Source: Paralichthys olivaceus (taxonomy: Eukaryota > Chordata > Actinopteri > Pleuronectiformes > Paralichthyidae). Taken from it: a DNA stretch of 64,000 nucleotides. The stretch is from contig NC_091108.1 in NCBI RefSeq assembly GCF_024713975.1, positions 414,501-478,500 on the forward strand. The letters are read 5' to 3'. The notes beneath the pieces were generated by a model that saw only the letters and a list, made by a program, of their open reading frames with translations, was not told the origin of the DNA and did no database searches. Positions 11,671 through 21,701 of the stretch are shown one piece after another; the first letter of the stretch is position 1; every line of letters begins with the position of its first letter. A program made the translations under genes and the position numbers.

Positions 11671-12988
11671 AATCAGAATCAGAAAAACTTTTATTAAGTT
11701 TTTTACACATACATGGAATTTGTTTTGGTGTTGTCAGACATCTCTAAATATAAAATAAGAAAATCAAGTATTCAAATGTAACAATATAAATATACAAATA
11801 TATACACAGTATGTTTTTGAAGGTAAAAAAGAGATAAGAAGAGCAGTACAGCTGAGTATAGTGTTCACAGTATGCAGAGTATTTCCAGTATTAGTATAAA
11901 GCTGAGCGTTAATGTAACGCAGAGTGTGAATGCAGGGTCAGTGTGACATATGGAGGCAGAGGTGGCGTGTGAAGGAGTGTCAGGGCCGTGTTGATGAGAC
12001 TAGTAGTGGATGAGAAAAACTGTTCTTGTGGCGTGAGGTTTCGGTCCTGATGGACCGCAGCCTCCTGCCAGAGGGAGGGTCTCAAAGAGTTTGTGACCGG
12101 GGTGGGAGGGGTCAGCCACCATCTTTCCTGCACGCTTCAGAGTCCTGGAGGTGTACCGGTGCTGGAGCGACGGTAGATTGCAGCCAATCACCTTCTCTGC
12201 AGACCGAATGACACGCTGCAGTCTGCTCTGGTCCTTGGCAGCGGCAGCAGCGTACCAGATGGTGATGGAGGATGTGAAGATGGACTCAACGATGGCTGTG
12301 TAGAAGTGCACCATCATTGTTTTTGGCAGTACATCCTCTGCTGAGCTTTCTTGATGAGGAGGCTGATGTTCAGCTCGAGGTCCTGGAGATGATAGTTCCC
12401 AGGAAGCGGAAAGACTTCACAGTGTCGATTGTGGAGTCACAGAAGGTGATGGGGGCAGGTGAGGCTGAGTTCTTCCTGTAGTCCACAACCATCTCCACCA
12501 TCAGAGATGAGACCAATGAGAGTGGTGTCGTCCACGAACTTCAGAACTTGACAGACTGGTGGCTGGAGGAGCAGCTGTTTGTGTACATGGAGAAGAGCAG
12601 AGGAGAAAGAACACAGCTTCACACGCTGCTTCCTGTCAGACAGGAAGTCAGTGATCCACCTGCAGGTGGAGTCAGGCACACTCAGCAGGGAGAGCTTCTC
12701 CTGGAGCAGAGCTGGGATGATGGTGTTGAAATCCACAAACAGGATCCTGGCGTAGGTTCCTGTGGAGTCCAGGTGCTGGAGGATGTAGTGGAGGGCCAAG
12801 TTGACCTCATCGTCTACTGACCTGTTGGCTCTGTAGGCAAACTGCAGGGGTCCAGGAGGGGGTCGGTGATGTCCTTCAGGTGTGAAGCACAAGGTGCTCA
12901 AAGGACTTCATAACCACAGAGGTCAGGGCGACGGGTCTGAAGTCGTTAAGGTCTGTGGTCCTCGGCTTCTTGGGGACACGAATGATTG
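11671..12988 (-). mobile_element. 5'-truncated L2/CR1-type LINE fragment
   Basis: Non-LTR retrotransposon in reverse orientation. Read on the - strand from about 12988, reverse-transcriptase segments appear in order: [62 protein letters not shown], then FVDDTTLIGLI, and the C-terminal part MMVHFYTAIVESIFTSS with RLQRVIRSAEKVIG. The tail at 11671 (AATCAGAATCAGAAAAACTTT, the reverse of a TTCTGATTCTGATT end) is typical of fish LINEs of this group. Several frameshifts and gaps show it is dead. The clade assignment is from motif memory. Confidence 0.85.
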
Positions 12989-13426
12989 TTGAGGGTTAGG
13001 GTTAGATAGTTACACGGCAGATAAAAACAACAATGTATCAAAACATCAATAAAATAATAATTTCAGTTTTTCACAATTGTTAAAACACGTTTTTTTGAAT
13101 CCTCCTTTTCTCAGAATTCTGAACACAAAACTCTTTTCTCAAACTACTCTCACAAAACCTCTGATTCTTTTTGCAGAACCACACCATCGCCTCAGAATAG
13201 TTTCACATGTTCAAAACGAACAATGTTGTCAGACGAATTGGTCAAAATAGAAAAACTGCCGAGCTGTCATCAAACACTACAACAATACTTGAAAACACAG
13301 TGGTCGAGGCCTGTTGCTCATGGAGAAATGTTCATTGGTCACAATAAAGAACTTTACACAGTTGATCAGCTTCGTTGAGCGTCATCCTGTCTTTGGGCTG
13401 GGTCAGGCCACAGCTCTTCATCCACA
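12989..13426. other. Spacer, no gene seen
   Basis: Mixed-composition spacer between two LINE fragments. A two-unit GGGTTA stretch lies at its left end. Phrases around 13050-13330 look like decayed mobile DNA, but no terminal repeats or protein motifs could be fixed. Confidence 0.4.
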
Positions 13427-14130
13427 TCACACGTTACATTTGCAACGGGGGAATGTTTGTGACATAAATGATTCTTTTCTTTTCCTCGGAGTGGACGAGC
13501 TGGGTGTAAGGTTTGACCATGTCCTGGATGTAGACTGGACCGACAGGTTCACAGTACAAGTACTAGTGTTGTGAACTGGATGCAGCTGCTGGTAACCAGT
13601 GAAGGCAGGAGTGTGAGTGACTTGGGTTAAAGACCAGTCGAGCTGCTGCATTCTGGATGAGCTGCAGCGGTCAGATAGCTCTAGGGGGTAGACCGGCCAG
13701 GAGGGAGGGGCAGTAGTCCAGACGTGAGAGGACCAGAACCTGGACCAGAACCTGGACCAGAGCCTGGACCAGAGACCAGAACCTGGACCAGAACCTGGAC
13801 CAGAGACCAGAACCTGGACCAGAACCTGTGCCGCCTTCTGAGTGAGAAGGGGACGTACTCTCCTGATGTCGTGCAGCATGAATCTACACGAGCGGCTTGT
13901 TGCAGTAACCTTGGCAGGAAGGGGGAGTCGACTGTCGAGTGTCACACCCCGGTTCCGAGCAGTCTGGGCGGGGCTACCACGGAGTTGTCAATGGTACTCG
14001 TCATGTCTTCAGTGGGAGCGACTTCCCCTGGAAGGAGAAGTAGTTTGGTCTTGTCGAGGTAAATCTTCGGGTGGTGTGTGGACTTCCACTGAGAGACGTC
14101 AGTCAGGTTCAGACGGGAGAAGAGAGGATT
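13427..14130 (-). mobile_element. LINE 3' coding fragment with internal minisatellite
   Basis: Second non-LTR fragment, also reversed. From 14080 down it reads YLDKTKLLLLPGE, then GVTLDSRLPLPAKVTATSRS, CRFMLHDIRRVRPLLTQKAA, QVLVQVLV, the usual lead-in to the LDYCNSLLAGLP block of fish LINEs. That block is replaced by a minisatellite (13724-13830). Decayed downstream phrases resembling YIQDMVKPYTP continue to about 13430. Frames are broken. It belongs to a different part of the LINE ORF, and possibly a different family, from the fragment at 11671. Confidence 0.72.
13724..13830. repeat. 12-bp CCAGAACCTGGA minisatellite
   Basis: About eight tandem copies of GACCAGAACCTG with variants (GAGCCTG, GAGACCAG) inside the LINE fragment. 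It grew from a single such word in the element's own coding sequence. Confidence 0.88.
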
Positions 14131-14620
14131 ATATCTCATCATCATTTCATCTCCTCAAATCTATAAATCATTGTTTTATCAAAAGATGATGACGTTTAGT
14201 GTCAAGAGGAGTATTTGACTCTGACTGTTCTAGGATGGAGCCCTGTTGCACCTCGTATCTAGAAAGATCAAATTTCATGTCAGAAAACGAGCTAATCAGT
14301 CAAACTGCTGTGATCTACTGTCGATTAATCAACTCGGTGCAACATCTTCTGTTCGTCACTGTCAACAAGAGTGAGAAAAAACTTTTAACAAGAGAATAAA
14401 AGGTAAAAACCTCAGAGTCAAATGTGAGGATTCATGATCCACCTTCAGCGCCACTACGATCACGATCCACGGTGCAGTTGCGATGCTGGATTCCATGATT
14501 CTAGAAGAATGTGTTAGTAGGTTGTTACTTGCTGAGGCCATATTCTTAATGTTTTTCTTTTTACTCAAAATTTTATTGACTTTGTTCAAATTTTCTCACA
14601 GAGAAAAAAAAACCTAAATA
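14131..14620. other. Spacer with faint reverse-transcriptase relic
   Basis: No gene seen. Around 14232-14262 the - strand reads EVQQGSILEQS, a decayed version of the GVPQGSxLGP block of LINE reverse transcriptases, also found in spacer modules M1 and M2b. Confidence 0.4.
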
Positions 14621-14731
14621 AATTTCATCTCTGTTTCACGTCAGAACTTTTTCTGACTATTGTGAATAATCTCCAAAAAACGTGATAACAATCAGATTTG
14701 TGTCGTATAAATGAAACATCAGGTTTAACAG
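14621..14731. repeat. Flank segment shared with armc1 fragment tails
   Basis: About 110 bp (AATTTCATCTCTGTTTCACG to GAAACATCAG) that recurs nearly unchanged at 27627-27731 and 46901-47006, directly after the broken armc1 copies. It shows that the duplications joined DNA from this edge of the V array to armc1 DNA. Confidence 0.85.
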
Positions 14732-14766
14732 TGAGTGACTCCCTCTAGTGGATGATGTGTTGTAGT

Positions 14767-15141
14767 ACAGTAGTACACAGCAGTGTGTCACTGCAGCAGA
14801 GGAGATCTGCAGAGGAACTGATTTTAAGGTGGAATTCAGAGTGGATGAAAATCTCTCTCTGAAGTCGTATGCCGTGTTTCCTTCTTCCAGTTTAAAGCGG
14901 CTCAGGATGAATTGGGGCTGTTGGTTCCTTCCTGTTTGTCTCAGTACAGAGTTGCACTTGTTGAGCTGCTGATGTATCGACAGCCAAGTGTTACTGCCGC
15001 TCCTTCAGTCGCAGCACGTTGTCTTGTTGTAACATCGTCAGTGAGAGTCGTGTCAGTGTTGGGCTGAAATCAGAGACACAGAGTTGTGTTCATACCACGA
15101 CACAGAGCAGCCAGCAGCACTGACACGAACAGAGGCGTCAT
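14767..15141 (-). pseudogene. T-cell receptor V pseudogene nearest the J-C cluster
   Basis: Leader exon 15096-15141 reads MTPLFVSVLLAALCR with donor GTATGA. The V exon runs from about 15063 down to 14767. It keeps the first Cys (VTLGCRYISSS) and later framework (FILSRFKLEEGN, RFSSTLNSTLKS, VPLQISSAAVT). Three defects are visible: the conserved Trp after CDR1 is a stop (LY-stop-DKQ), the frame shifts just before the second Cys (GTGACACACTGCTGTG in place of GTGACAGACTCTGCTGTG), and the 3' end runs directly into shared flank DNA with no heptamer or nonamer. The leader phase also does not fit the V exon. It is a sixth family, not duplicated elsewhere in the window. Confidence 0.85.
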
Positions 15142-15422
15142 GTCTGCAGTGTTGAGTGACTGAGAGTAGAAAGTAGAGAGAAGCTGTGATCTCTGTGTTT
15201 GGACTCAGATGAGAAGGAGGAGTCTCAGCCCTGTTCAGCTCTGACTCACAACTGTGACCCTCGTCCACTTTCCTGTCCCTCTCCTGTCCCACTGCATCTT
15301 GTCTTTGTGTGCTCAGTATTTGAACTATCAGTGTTTCCTCCTTCACATGTGCTGTAGATTCACTTTGACTCTTTAATATCTGTTATCAGAAAGAGAAGCT
15401 GAACAACCTCAACACCCCCCCA

Positions 15423-15539
15423 TCTGTTCATGGACTGTTTAACATGATGCCGTCTGGGAAGCGGCTCAGGTCATTAAAATGCAGAACTAATAGACTGAGG
15501 AACAGCTTCTATCCATGGGCTGTAAGAACACTGACGTGA
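15423..15539 (+). mobile_element. L2-type LINE C-terminal fragment
   Basis: A + strand stretch reading MMPSGKRLRSLKCRTNRLRN followed by SFYPWAVRTLT-stop, the last 35-40 residues of an L2-type LINE ORF. It starts and ends abruptly. It lies downstream (3') of the family E V gene, which is on the opposite strand. Confidence 0.75.
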
Positions 15540-15824
15540 AAAAGGAATCACTTCACGATGTTTAACACTTTCCCAGTGCAATAACTTAGAATATCCAGCT
15601 TCATCCAGGTGCTTTGTCACTGACGTGGATTTGCTGCTCATGTGAATCCTCCTACAGTTTTTCATCAGCAGCTGTAACCACGGCGACTCTGATGAAACAG
15701 GAATGATCAGAATCCATCTGATATGAAGCGGTGGTTTGAATCCCACTTCCCTCCTCTCTGAAGACGAGGCAGATATGTGTGCTCAGGTTTTTGTACAGTC
15801 TCTTCTACACTTTGTTTCACTGTG

Positions 15825-16383
15825 TGTCTTGTAGTGCACAGTAGTACAGAGCAGAGTCTGCCAGGGTTAGTTTGTTGATGGTGATTTCAGTGAATGTGCC
15901 GTTTGTTTTGGATTTGTATCGTTTATCAGGAATATCTTCACCACCCTGTGACCTCGCTCCTTTCCGGAGAAGATACTGAGGAGCCTGAAGGTCAGAATCT
16001 TGTCTGTACCAGTAAAGGAAAACATAAACTGATGTTATTTCATATTCACATCTGAGTTTGACAGATTCTCCTTCTGTTCCACTGACGTCTTTCAGACCAT
16101 TCTCAGGATTGATTTTCTGTGCAGCTGTTTGTCCTGAAAAAGAAGAGACAGTGAAGTCTTTAGACCGACATTGTTCATGAGGTTGACACCAAAAGACGTT
16201 TTTACAGAAAGTGCTCAACTGGAGCTGAGACCAAAACTAGAAATCGCACGAGACGTCACGACAAAGATTATTATGGGATTGAAACAACCAAATATCATCT
16301 ATTCCACAGGTTCAGTGAGACAGAGATTAGTTGTAAAACTCACCCAGGAAGTGAGAGAAAAAGAAAAAGAGGTGAAGCAACAT
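15825..16383 (-). CDS. T-cell receptor V gene, family E (single copy)
   Basis: Variable gene for a TCR alpha or delta chain. Leader exon 16344-16383 (MLLHLFFFFSHFL plus a split codon), intron, V exon 15825-16133 beginning GQTAAQKINPENG. First Cys in VKLRCEYE, Trp in FLYWYRQ, FR3 GTFTEITINKLTLADSALYY and second Cys in YYCALQD. The RSS follows on the J side: heptamer CACAGTG (- strand) at 15818-15824, a full 23-bp spacer, nonamer ACAAAAACC at 15786-15794. It is the only V gene here with its own 3' tail and spacer sequence. Its leader exon and upstream DNA are those of family B, so it appears to be a V exon placed behind a family B leader. No defect seen. Confidence 0.93.
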
Positions 16384-16628
16384 GTCTTAGTCTTCGTGGT
16401 TGAAGCCAAACAGACGAACAATGTTCTTCCACTGCAGTAGAATGAAAAGACTCAGCAGCCTCTCTGCTGCACAGTCGTCCTCAACATCCAGCTGATTGTG
16501 CTTTTACTTCCTCCAACATTTCTGCACTGGACACTCCCAACAACTTCAGTGGGCGGGGCCGGTCTTTATCCTGTTAGTGATTGGTCGTTATAACAGGAGT
16601 GACAGGAAGTAGCTGAGATGATTGAAAG

Positions 16629-17157
16629 CGTCCATCACTTTAAAGAGTTTGCCAACACAACAAGAAGCCATTTTAAACTCCTCAAGTAGAGACGACACTT
16701 TTCCATCAGTGTTCAACTTTATTCTTGTGAGAAAGAAAGAAAAGCTCAGTGTCAGTTTTCTGCTTCACATCAACCAACAGTGTAGATTTGATTTCACCTG
16801 GTTTAAAGACAGTTAGTGACGAGTCAAAGGATCCAAGTTCTAGACTCACACAAAAGTTTGAAGGTCTTTGAGACCGAAACTTCACATGTGACAAACCTTC
16901 TGTCATAATCACTGGACCTCAGAGGGATTGTACAATAAATATTGGAAAAGAAAAGGATGAAATTGATGTATGTTTGAAAAACAATGATCCAAACTCAACA
17001 TGTAAAGTGAAGATGAGAGGACCCAGCATTGAACCCTGTGGTACACCACACATTTAAGAAGTATCCTACAAAACCTGATGATTGTCCAAATTAGTTTTAT
17101 TGTGAAACAAACATCATCACAGACCACTGAGGTTTAACAGTGAGTGACTCCCTCTAG
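16629..17157. repeat. Spacer module M2b, copy 1
   Basis: About 529-bp module between GTCCATCACTTTAAAGAG and CTCCCTCTAG, present eight times in the window, always just 3' of a V gene. On the - strand it contains CGVPQGSMLGPLIFTLHV (near 17015-17060), a relic of a LINE reverse transcriptase. The small open frames on both strands are by-products. In this copy it follows an empty hAT site: the 8-bp word ATTGAAAG occurs once, at 16621-16628. Confidence 0.9.
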
Positions 17158-17227
17158 TGGATGATGTGTTGTGTTGTCTTTGCTCTAAAGGTTTTTGTAC
17201 AGAGTTGTGTAGTTTCCTGTCACTGTG

Positions 17228-17694
17228 GGCTTCACAGCACAGTAGTACACAGCAGAGTCTGTCACTGCAGCAGAGGAGATCTGCAGTCTGACATTATCTC
17301 CAGACAGTCGAGTGGAGAACCTTGTTTCTGATTTGAGAGAATCTGACTTTCTTGTCGCGTTCGACCCTGAGATGTACCAGAGGAACTCTGGTGGTTTTCC
17401 TGGATACTGTCGATACCAGAAGAAATAATCACTACTAGTTATTGTCCTGGAGAACTTGTAGGACAGAGTAACAGTGCTGCCTTCTCCACTGAACTCTTCA
17501 GTCTTGTCTGGAGTCAGTTCGTCACAGCTGACACCTAAAGAAACAGAAAACTCAGTTATAACATGGAAACGTTTCCAAACTTCATTTATATTCAGGAAAG
17601 ATTTGACTTGATCTCCTTTTTCTACATGATCTAACAAACCTGTTAGGATTGAAAGAAGCAGCAGAGAAAAGTGACCAAGATGCAGTGAGAGCAT
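17228..17694 (-). CDS. T-cell receptor V gene, family A copy 1
   Basis: Leader exon 17640-17694 (MLSLHLGHFSLLLLSILT plus split codon, donor GTTTGT), V exon 17228-17534 starting VSCDELTPDKTEEFSGEG. Trp in FFWYRQYPGKPPEF and second Cys in DSAVYYCAVK are present. The first disulfide Cys is missing: the expected position reads TVTLSYKFS (codon TAC), as in every family A copy. CDR1 SRTITSSDY; CDR2/FR3 of the SGSN type (WYISGSNATRKSDSLKSETR). RSS: heptamer 17221-17227, 22-bp spacer, nonamer ACAAAAACC at 17190-17198. The frame is also open through the short intron, so unspliced reading is possible but not needed. Confidence 0.92.
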
Positions 17695-17871
17695 GTTGAA
17701 TAAAGGTGATGTTGAGGGTTTGTATATTGAACTGTGCTGAATATGGAAGCTCCTCTCTCTTCTATAGTTCAGTCACAGCTCAGCTCCTCCCTGAATCTCT
17801 CCGTCTCCTCTGATGTGTTGTCTTTGCTCTAAAGGTTTTTCTACAGAGTTGTGTAGTTTCCTGTCACTGTG

Positions 17872-18397
17872 GGCCTCAGAGCACAGTAGTACACAGCAGA
17901 GTCTGTCACTGCAGCAGAGGAGATCTGCAGTGTGACATGTTTCTTTGTTTTGTCAATGTGAGCAGAGAAATCAGACAGAGTTGGATGAATCGATCCTTCC
18001 TCTGAGATCAGGAGCAGGAACTCTGGTCTGGATCTCTGGTGTTGTCGGTACCACTGGATGTTGTTGATGGTTCCGTCATATTTACAGGTCAGGTTGATGT
18101 TACTTCCCTCTGAAACTACTTCTTCAGTACTTCCTGGCGTTATACTGAGCATGGAACCCATGGCTGCAAGATGAGTATTATTCATGTCAGTGAGTGTGAA
18201 GAGAATCAAACATCAAGAGACTCAACAGGTTCTTGACTTTTCTTCTACACCTGATGATTTTTCTACAGAGTAAATAAACCTCCTGTCATGATATGTAGAA
18301 GAAAGATTTGGATCATTCCACAGGTTCAGTGAGACAGAGATTAGTTGTAAAACTCACCCAGGAAGTGAGAGAAAAAGAAAAAGAGGTGAAGCAACAT
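17872..18397 (-). CDS. T-cell receptor V gene, family B copy 1
   Basis: Leader exon 18358-18397 (MLLHLFFFFSHFL plus split codon, donor GTGAGT), V exon 17872-18163 after acceptor TTGCAG. The mature part starts near MLSITPGSTEEVVSEG. First Cys in INLTCKYDG, Trp in IQWYRQHQRSRPEF, FR3 FSAHIDKTKKHVTLQIS, second Cys in YYCALR. CDR1 is GTINN and CDR2 LLISEEGS. The V exon is short (292 bp). RSS: heptamer 17865-17871, 22-bp spacer, nonamer AGAAAAACC at 17834-17842, one base off the usual ACAAAAACC, a trait of nearly all family B copies. Confidence 0.93.
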
Positions 18398-18642
18398 GTC
18401 TTAGTCTTCGTGGTTGAAGCCAAACAGACGAACAATGTTCTTCCACTGCAGTAGAATGAAAAGACTCAGCAGCCTCTCTGCTGCACAGTCGTCCTCAACA
18501 TCCAGCTGATTGTGCTTTTACTTCCTCCAACATTTCTGCACTGGACACTCCCAACAACTTCAGTGGGCGGGGCCGGTCTTTATCCTGTTAGTGATTGGTC
18601 GTTATAACAGGAGTGACAGGAAGTAGCTGAGATGATTGAAAG

Positions 18643-20462
18643 CAGGGGTCTCAAACTCAATTTACCTGGGGGCCGCTGGAGGTAGAGTCTCGGTGAGGCT
18701 GGGCCGCATCAAGTACTCCACAAAAACTCTTGTCGCCTCAGTAGACACGTTTTAAGACTGGAGACCCGGTTCTCTCTCTCAGCTCCCTGGTATTTGGCAA
18801 ACTCCTCAGCATGTCTCGTTGAGTAATGACGTCTGATGTTGTAGTCCTTGTGCACCGCAACTTTCTCTGTGCATATGAGACACGTCGGGGTGCCCCTGTG
18901 CTCAACAAAAAAATATTCCTTCTCCCACTTTTCCTGAAATTGTCTGTGCTCGTCGCCAACCTTTCTCTTCACGGCAGGTTTTGAGAAAGACATGACTGGG
19001 GCTGGGTGACAGGCAGTGGTGTAGTGGTCCCTGGAGAAGTGGGTATACTCTCACTGTTTGCCCTTTTTTAACCCAGCCCAGAAAAATGCCCTGTTTGAGA
19101 AACAGTGACACGTAAGACTACTCTATTTAGTTTACCCATAATCCATCAGTAGTATTTGCTCATTGTCACATAATTTCTGCTGCTCGATCTCAGGGAGGAA
19201 GGATTATGGAATTACTAAACCAATACTGGTCCACAGACGAGTGAGAGACAACGATGCATTTTGAGTGAACTACTGACACCTATTCTCTCACTTGGAGAGT
19301 CAGTAGTTTCTTTTGTAAACTGTCTCTTTGAACAGCTGATTTGCAGCAGATAGCGTGGGCCAGAGTGTGCCACTATTATAAAATGGACATGACTTGATCA
19401 GGAGCAGTTTGTAGGTATTACTGGTCACACAGGCAGCCTGCATGCATGTAAAATATAGATGAGGCTAACATGGTGTTTCAGTTATTTCTTGAACATTTAT
19501 TCAAATAAAATACTTCAGATCTGAATTTGACAACGCATCCTTGTTCATATTTCACCTTAGATAAAGAAAATGCAAATCATTCTCTTCCACACATCAAAAC
19601 CAATCAGATAAACTCAAAAGTGCACTGTCATAAATAAACACTATTTTAGCATAACTCATTAGATATATATATAAATATCATATGATGATTGAACATCACC
19701 ATTCAAATTATTCAACAAAACAATATGTAACTAAAGAACAATACTTAGTGAACAATGAAAAAATGCATTTACAACACATGAACAGTGATATACTCTGTCA
19801 CTGTTATCTGTGATTGTGTTGTGCTCAGCTGTTAAGTGTCGTTGTTGCTGAAGCACTGTGTTTTCCCACATCATTGAACGTGTCACAGGTGGGCACATGG
19901 CCGTTTGGACCAATGGTAGGGGTGGGATGGCATGGCTGGGTCCTCATTGGCCGGTTGTCAGCAGGTTGGGGCGTGAATGACATATAGATTCTATATGTAT
20001 CTCGTGTGTGTGATAGTGAGCGAGTTAAAAAAACACATGAGAGGCAGAGTGGGTCATGGCTTCACCATCCCAGGAAAGAAATGGGTCATTTGGCTGCAGA
20101 TGCTCCTGGATGGTGCGCATCAGGGGGATTTAGAAGTGGGTGTACGCAACGCTTACTGAAAAATAAGCGGGTATACGTCGTATACCCCCGTATACCCTGG
20201 ACTACACCAGTGCTGACAGGATATATTTTCCTTCCACTTGGTGTCACTGCGGAATCACGTTTCAATCAAGTGACTAACGCTGCTAATTCGCTTTGGCTAA
20301 CTTGACAACAAACGCCACCGGAAGCTGTCGGGGCAAGCACAGCCCGCGCAACGACTCGACAAAAAGGTGCGTTTGAGAAAAACGCACGGCCCGCACTAAA
20401 CTTTGATGTGAAGTAGGGGGCCACAAAATATCGTCCAGAGGGCCGCGAGTTTGAGACCCCTG
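18643..20462 (-). mobile_element. hAT transposon copy 1, carrying a nested hAT
   Basis: DNA transposon with 16-bp terminal inverted repeats CAGGGGTCTCAAACTC and GAGTTTGAGACCCCTG. The outer element is only about 620 bp without the nested insert. On the - strand 18709-18993 encodes 94 residues starting MSFSKPAVKRKVG, with a BED-type zinc finger (TCLIC, then HYSTRH), the N-terminus of a hAT transposase. The catalytic core and dimerisation region are absent, so it cannot move by itself. Because the same insertion point occurs in three more array units, it inserted once and was then copied with the array. Confidence 0.93.
19014..20212. mobile_element. Nested non-autonomous hAT-like element, copy 1
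   Basis: About 1.2-kb element inside the outer hAT. Ends CAGTGGTGTAGTGGTCC and GGACTACACCAGTG are imperfect inverted repeats, flanked by GTGACAGG and CTGACAGG (7 of 8 bases the same, an aged target duplication). No transposase frame is visible; internal open frames are below 100 codons and lack motifs. GTATAC words form a sub-terminal inverted repeat. Confidence 0.8.
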
Positions 20463-20470
20463 ATTGAAAG

Positions 20471-20999
20471 AGTCCATCACTTTAAAGAGTTTGCCAACAC
20501 AACAAGAAGCCATTTCAAACTCCTCAAGTAGAGACGACACTTTTCCATCAGTGTTCAACTTTATTCTTGTGAGAAAGAAAGAAAAGCTCAGTGTCAGTTT
20601 TCTGCTTCACATCAACCAACAGTGTAGATTTGATTTCACCTGGTTTAAAGACAGTTAGTGACGAGTCAAAGGATCCAAGTTCTAGACTCACACAAAAGTT
20701 TGAAGGTCTTTGAGACCGAAACTTCACATGTGACAAACCTTCTGTCATAATCACTGGACCTCAGAGGGATTGTACAATAAATATTGGAAAAGAAAAGGAT
20801 GAAATTGATGTATGTTTGAAAAACAATGATCCAAACTCAACATGTAAAGTGAAGATGAGAGGACCCAGCATTGAACCCTGTGGTACACCACACATTTAAG
20901 AAGTATCCTACAAAACCTGATGATTGTCCAAATTAGTTTTATTGTGAAACAAACATCATCACAGACCACTGAGGTTTAACAGTGAGTGACTCCCTCTAG
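20471..20999. repeat. Spacer module M2b, copy 2
   Basis: Follows the filled hAT site. Starts AGTCCATC rather than CGTCCATC, a variant shared with copies 4 and 7 but not copy 5. Confidence 0.9.
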
Positions 21000-21069
21000 T
21001 GGATGATGTGTTGTGTTGTCTTTGCTCTAAAGGTTTTTGTACAGAGTTGTGTAGTTTCCTGTCACTGTG

Positions 21070-21524
21070 GGCCTCACAGCACAGTAGTACACAGCAGAGT
21101 CTGTCACTGCAGCAGAGGAGATGATCATCTGGATTTTCTTCTGCTCCACTTTAAACCTCAGTCCAGGTGTTGGAGCAGCTCCTTCTTGTTCTGAAGAAGA
21201 GTGTGAGAAGAGGAACTCTGGTGGTTTTCCTGGATACTGTCGATACCAGAAGAAATAATCACTACTCTTTATTGTCCTGGAGAACTTGTAGGACAGAGTA
21301 ACAGTGCTGCCTTCTCCACTGAACTCTTCAGTCTTGTCTGGAGTCAGTTCGTCACAGCTGACACCTAAAGAAACAGAAAACTCAGTTATAACATGGAAAC
21401 GTTTCCAAACTTCATTTATATTCAGGAAAGATTTGACTTGATCTCATTTTTCTACATGATCGAACAAACCTGTTAGGATTGAAAGAAGCAGCAGAGAAAA
21501 GTGACCAAGATGCAGTGAGAGCAT
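21070..21524 (-). CDS. T-cell receptor V gene, family A copy 2
   Basis: Leader 21470-21524, V exon 21070-21364 (295 bp). CDR1 SRTIKSSDY. The CDR2/FR3 block is the alternative SHS type: LFSHSSSEQEGAAPTPG, then RFKVEQKKIQMIISSAAV, replacing the SGSN block of copy 1 while FR1 and FR2 stay the same. First Cys position is Tyr; second Cys in YYCAVR. Heptamer 21063-21069. A stop in the intron interrupts the unspliced frame, so splicing is required. The V exon itself has no Met and is easy to miss in ORF scans. Confidence 0.9.
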
Positions 21525-21701
21525 GTTGAATAAAGGTGATGTTGAGGGTTTGTATATTGAACTGTGCTGAATATGGAAGCTCCTCTCTCTTCTATAGTTC
21601 AGTCACAGCTCAGCTCCTCCCTGAATCTCTCCGTCTCCTCTGATGTGTTGTCTTTGCTCTAAAGGTTTTTCTACAGAGTTGTGTAGTTTCCTGTCACTGT
21701 G

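Larger units (their letters stand above)
18635..20470. repeat. 8-bp target-site duplication around hAT copy 1
   Basis: ATTGAAAG stands at 18635-18642 and again at 20463-20470, directly outside the element ends. Unoccupied versions of the site (16621, 22465, 43727, 52989) have the word once. This fixes the element ends and its hAT-type 8-bp duplication. Confidence 0.93.

Noticed and set aside
12992-13008. Interstitial telomere repeat (GGGTTAGGGTTA)
   Set aside because: Only two units, within chance and LINE insertion noise.
13314-13574. 86-codon + strand frame
   Set aside because: Antisense of decayed LINE sequence; no motif.
16706-17127. Recurring 64- to 72-codon frames in module M2b
   Set aside because: The frame bearing the reverse-transcriptase relic is a different one; these are shadows with no motif.
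21003-21194. Recurring + strand open frames of about 63-65 codons (MMCCVVFALK type) over V genes
   Set aside because: They are the antisense of V exon ends and RSSs, repeated only because the V genes are.
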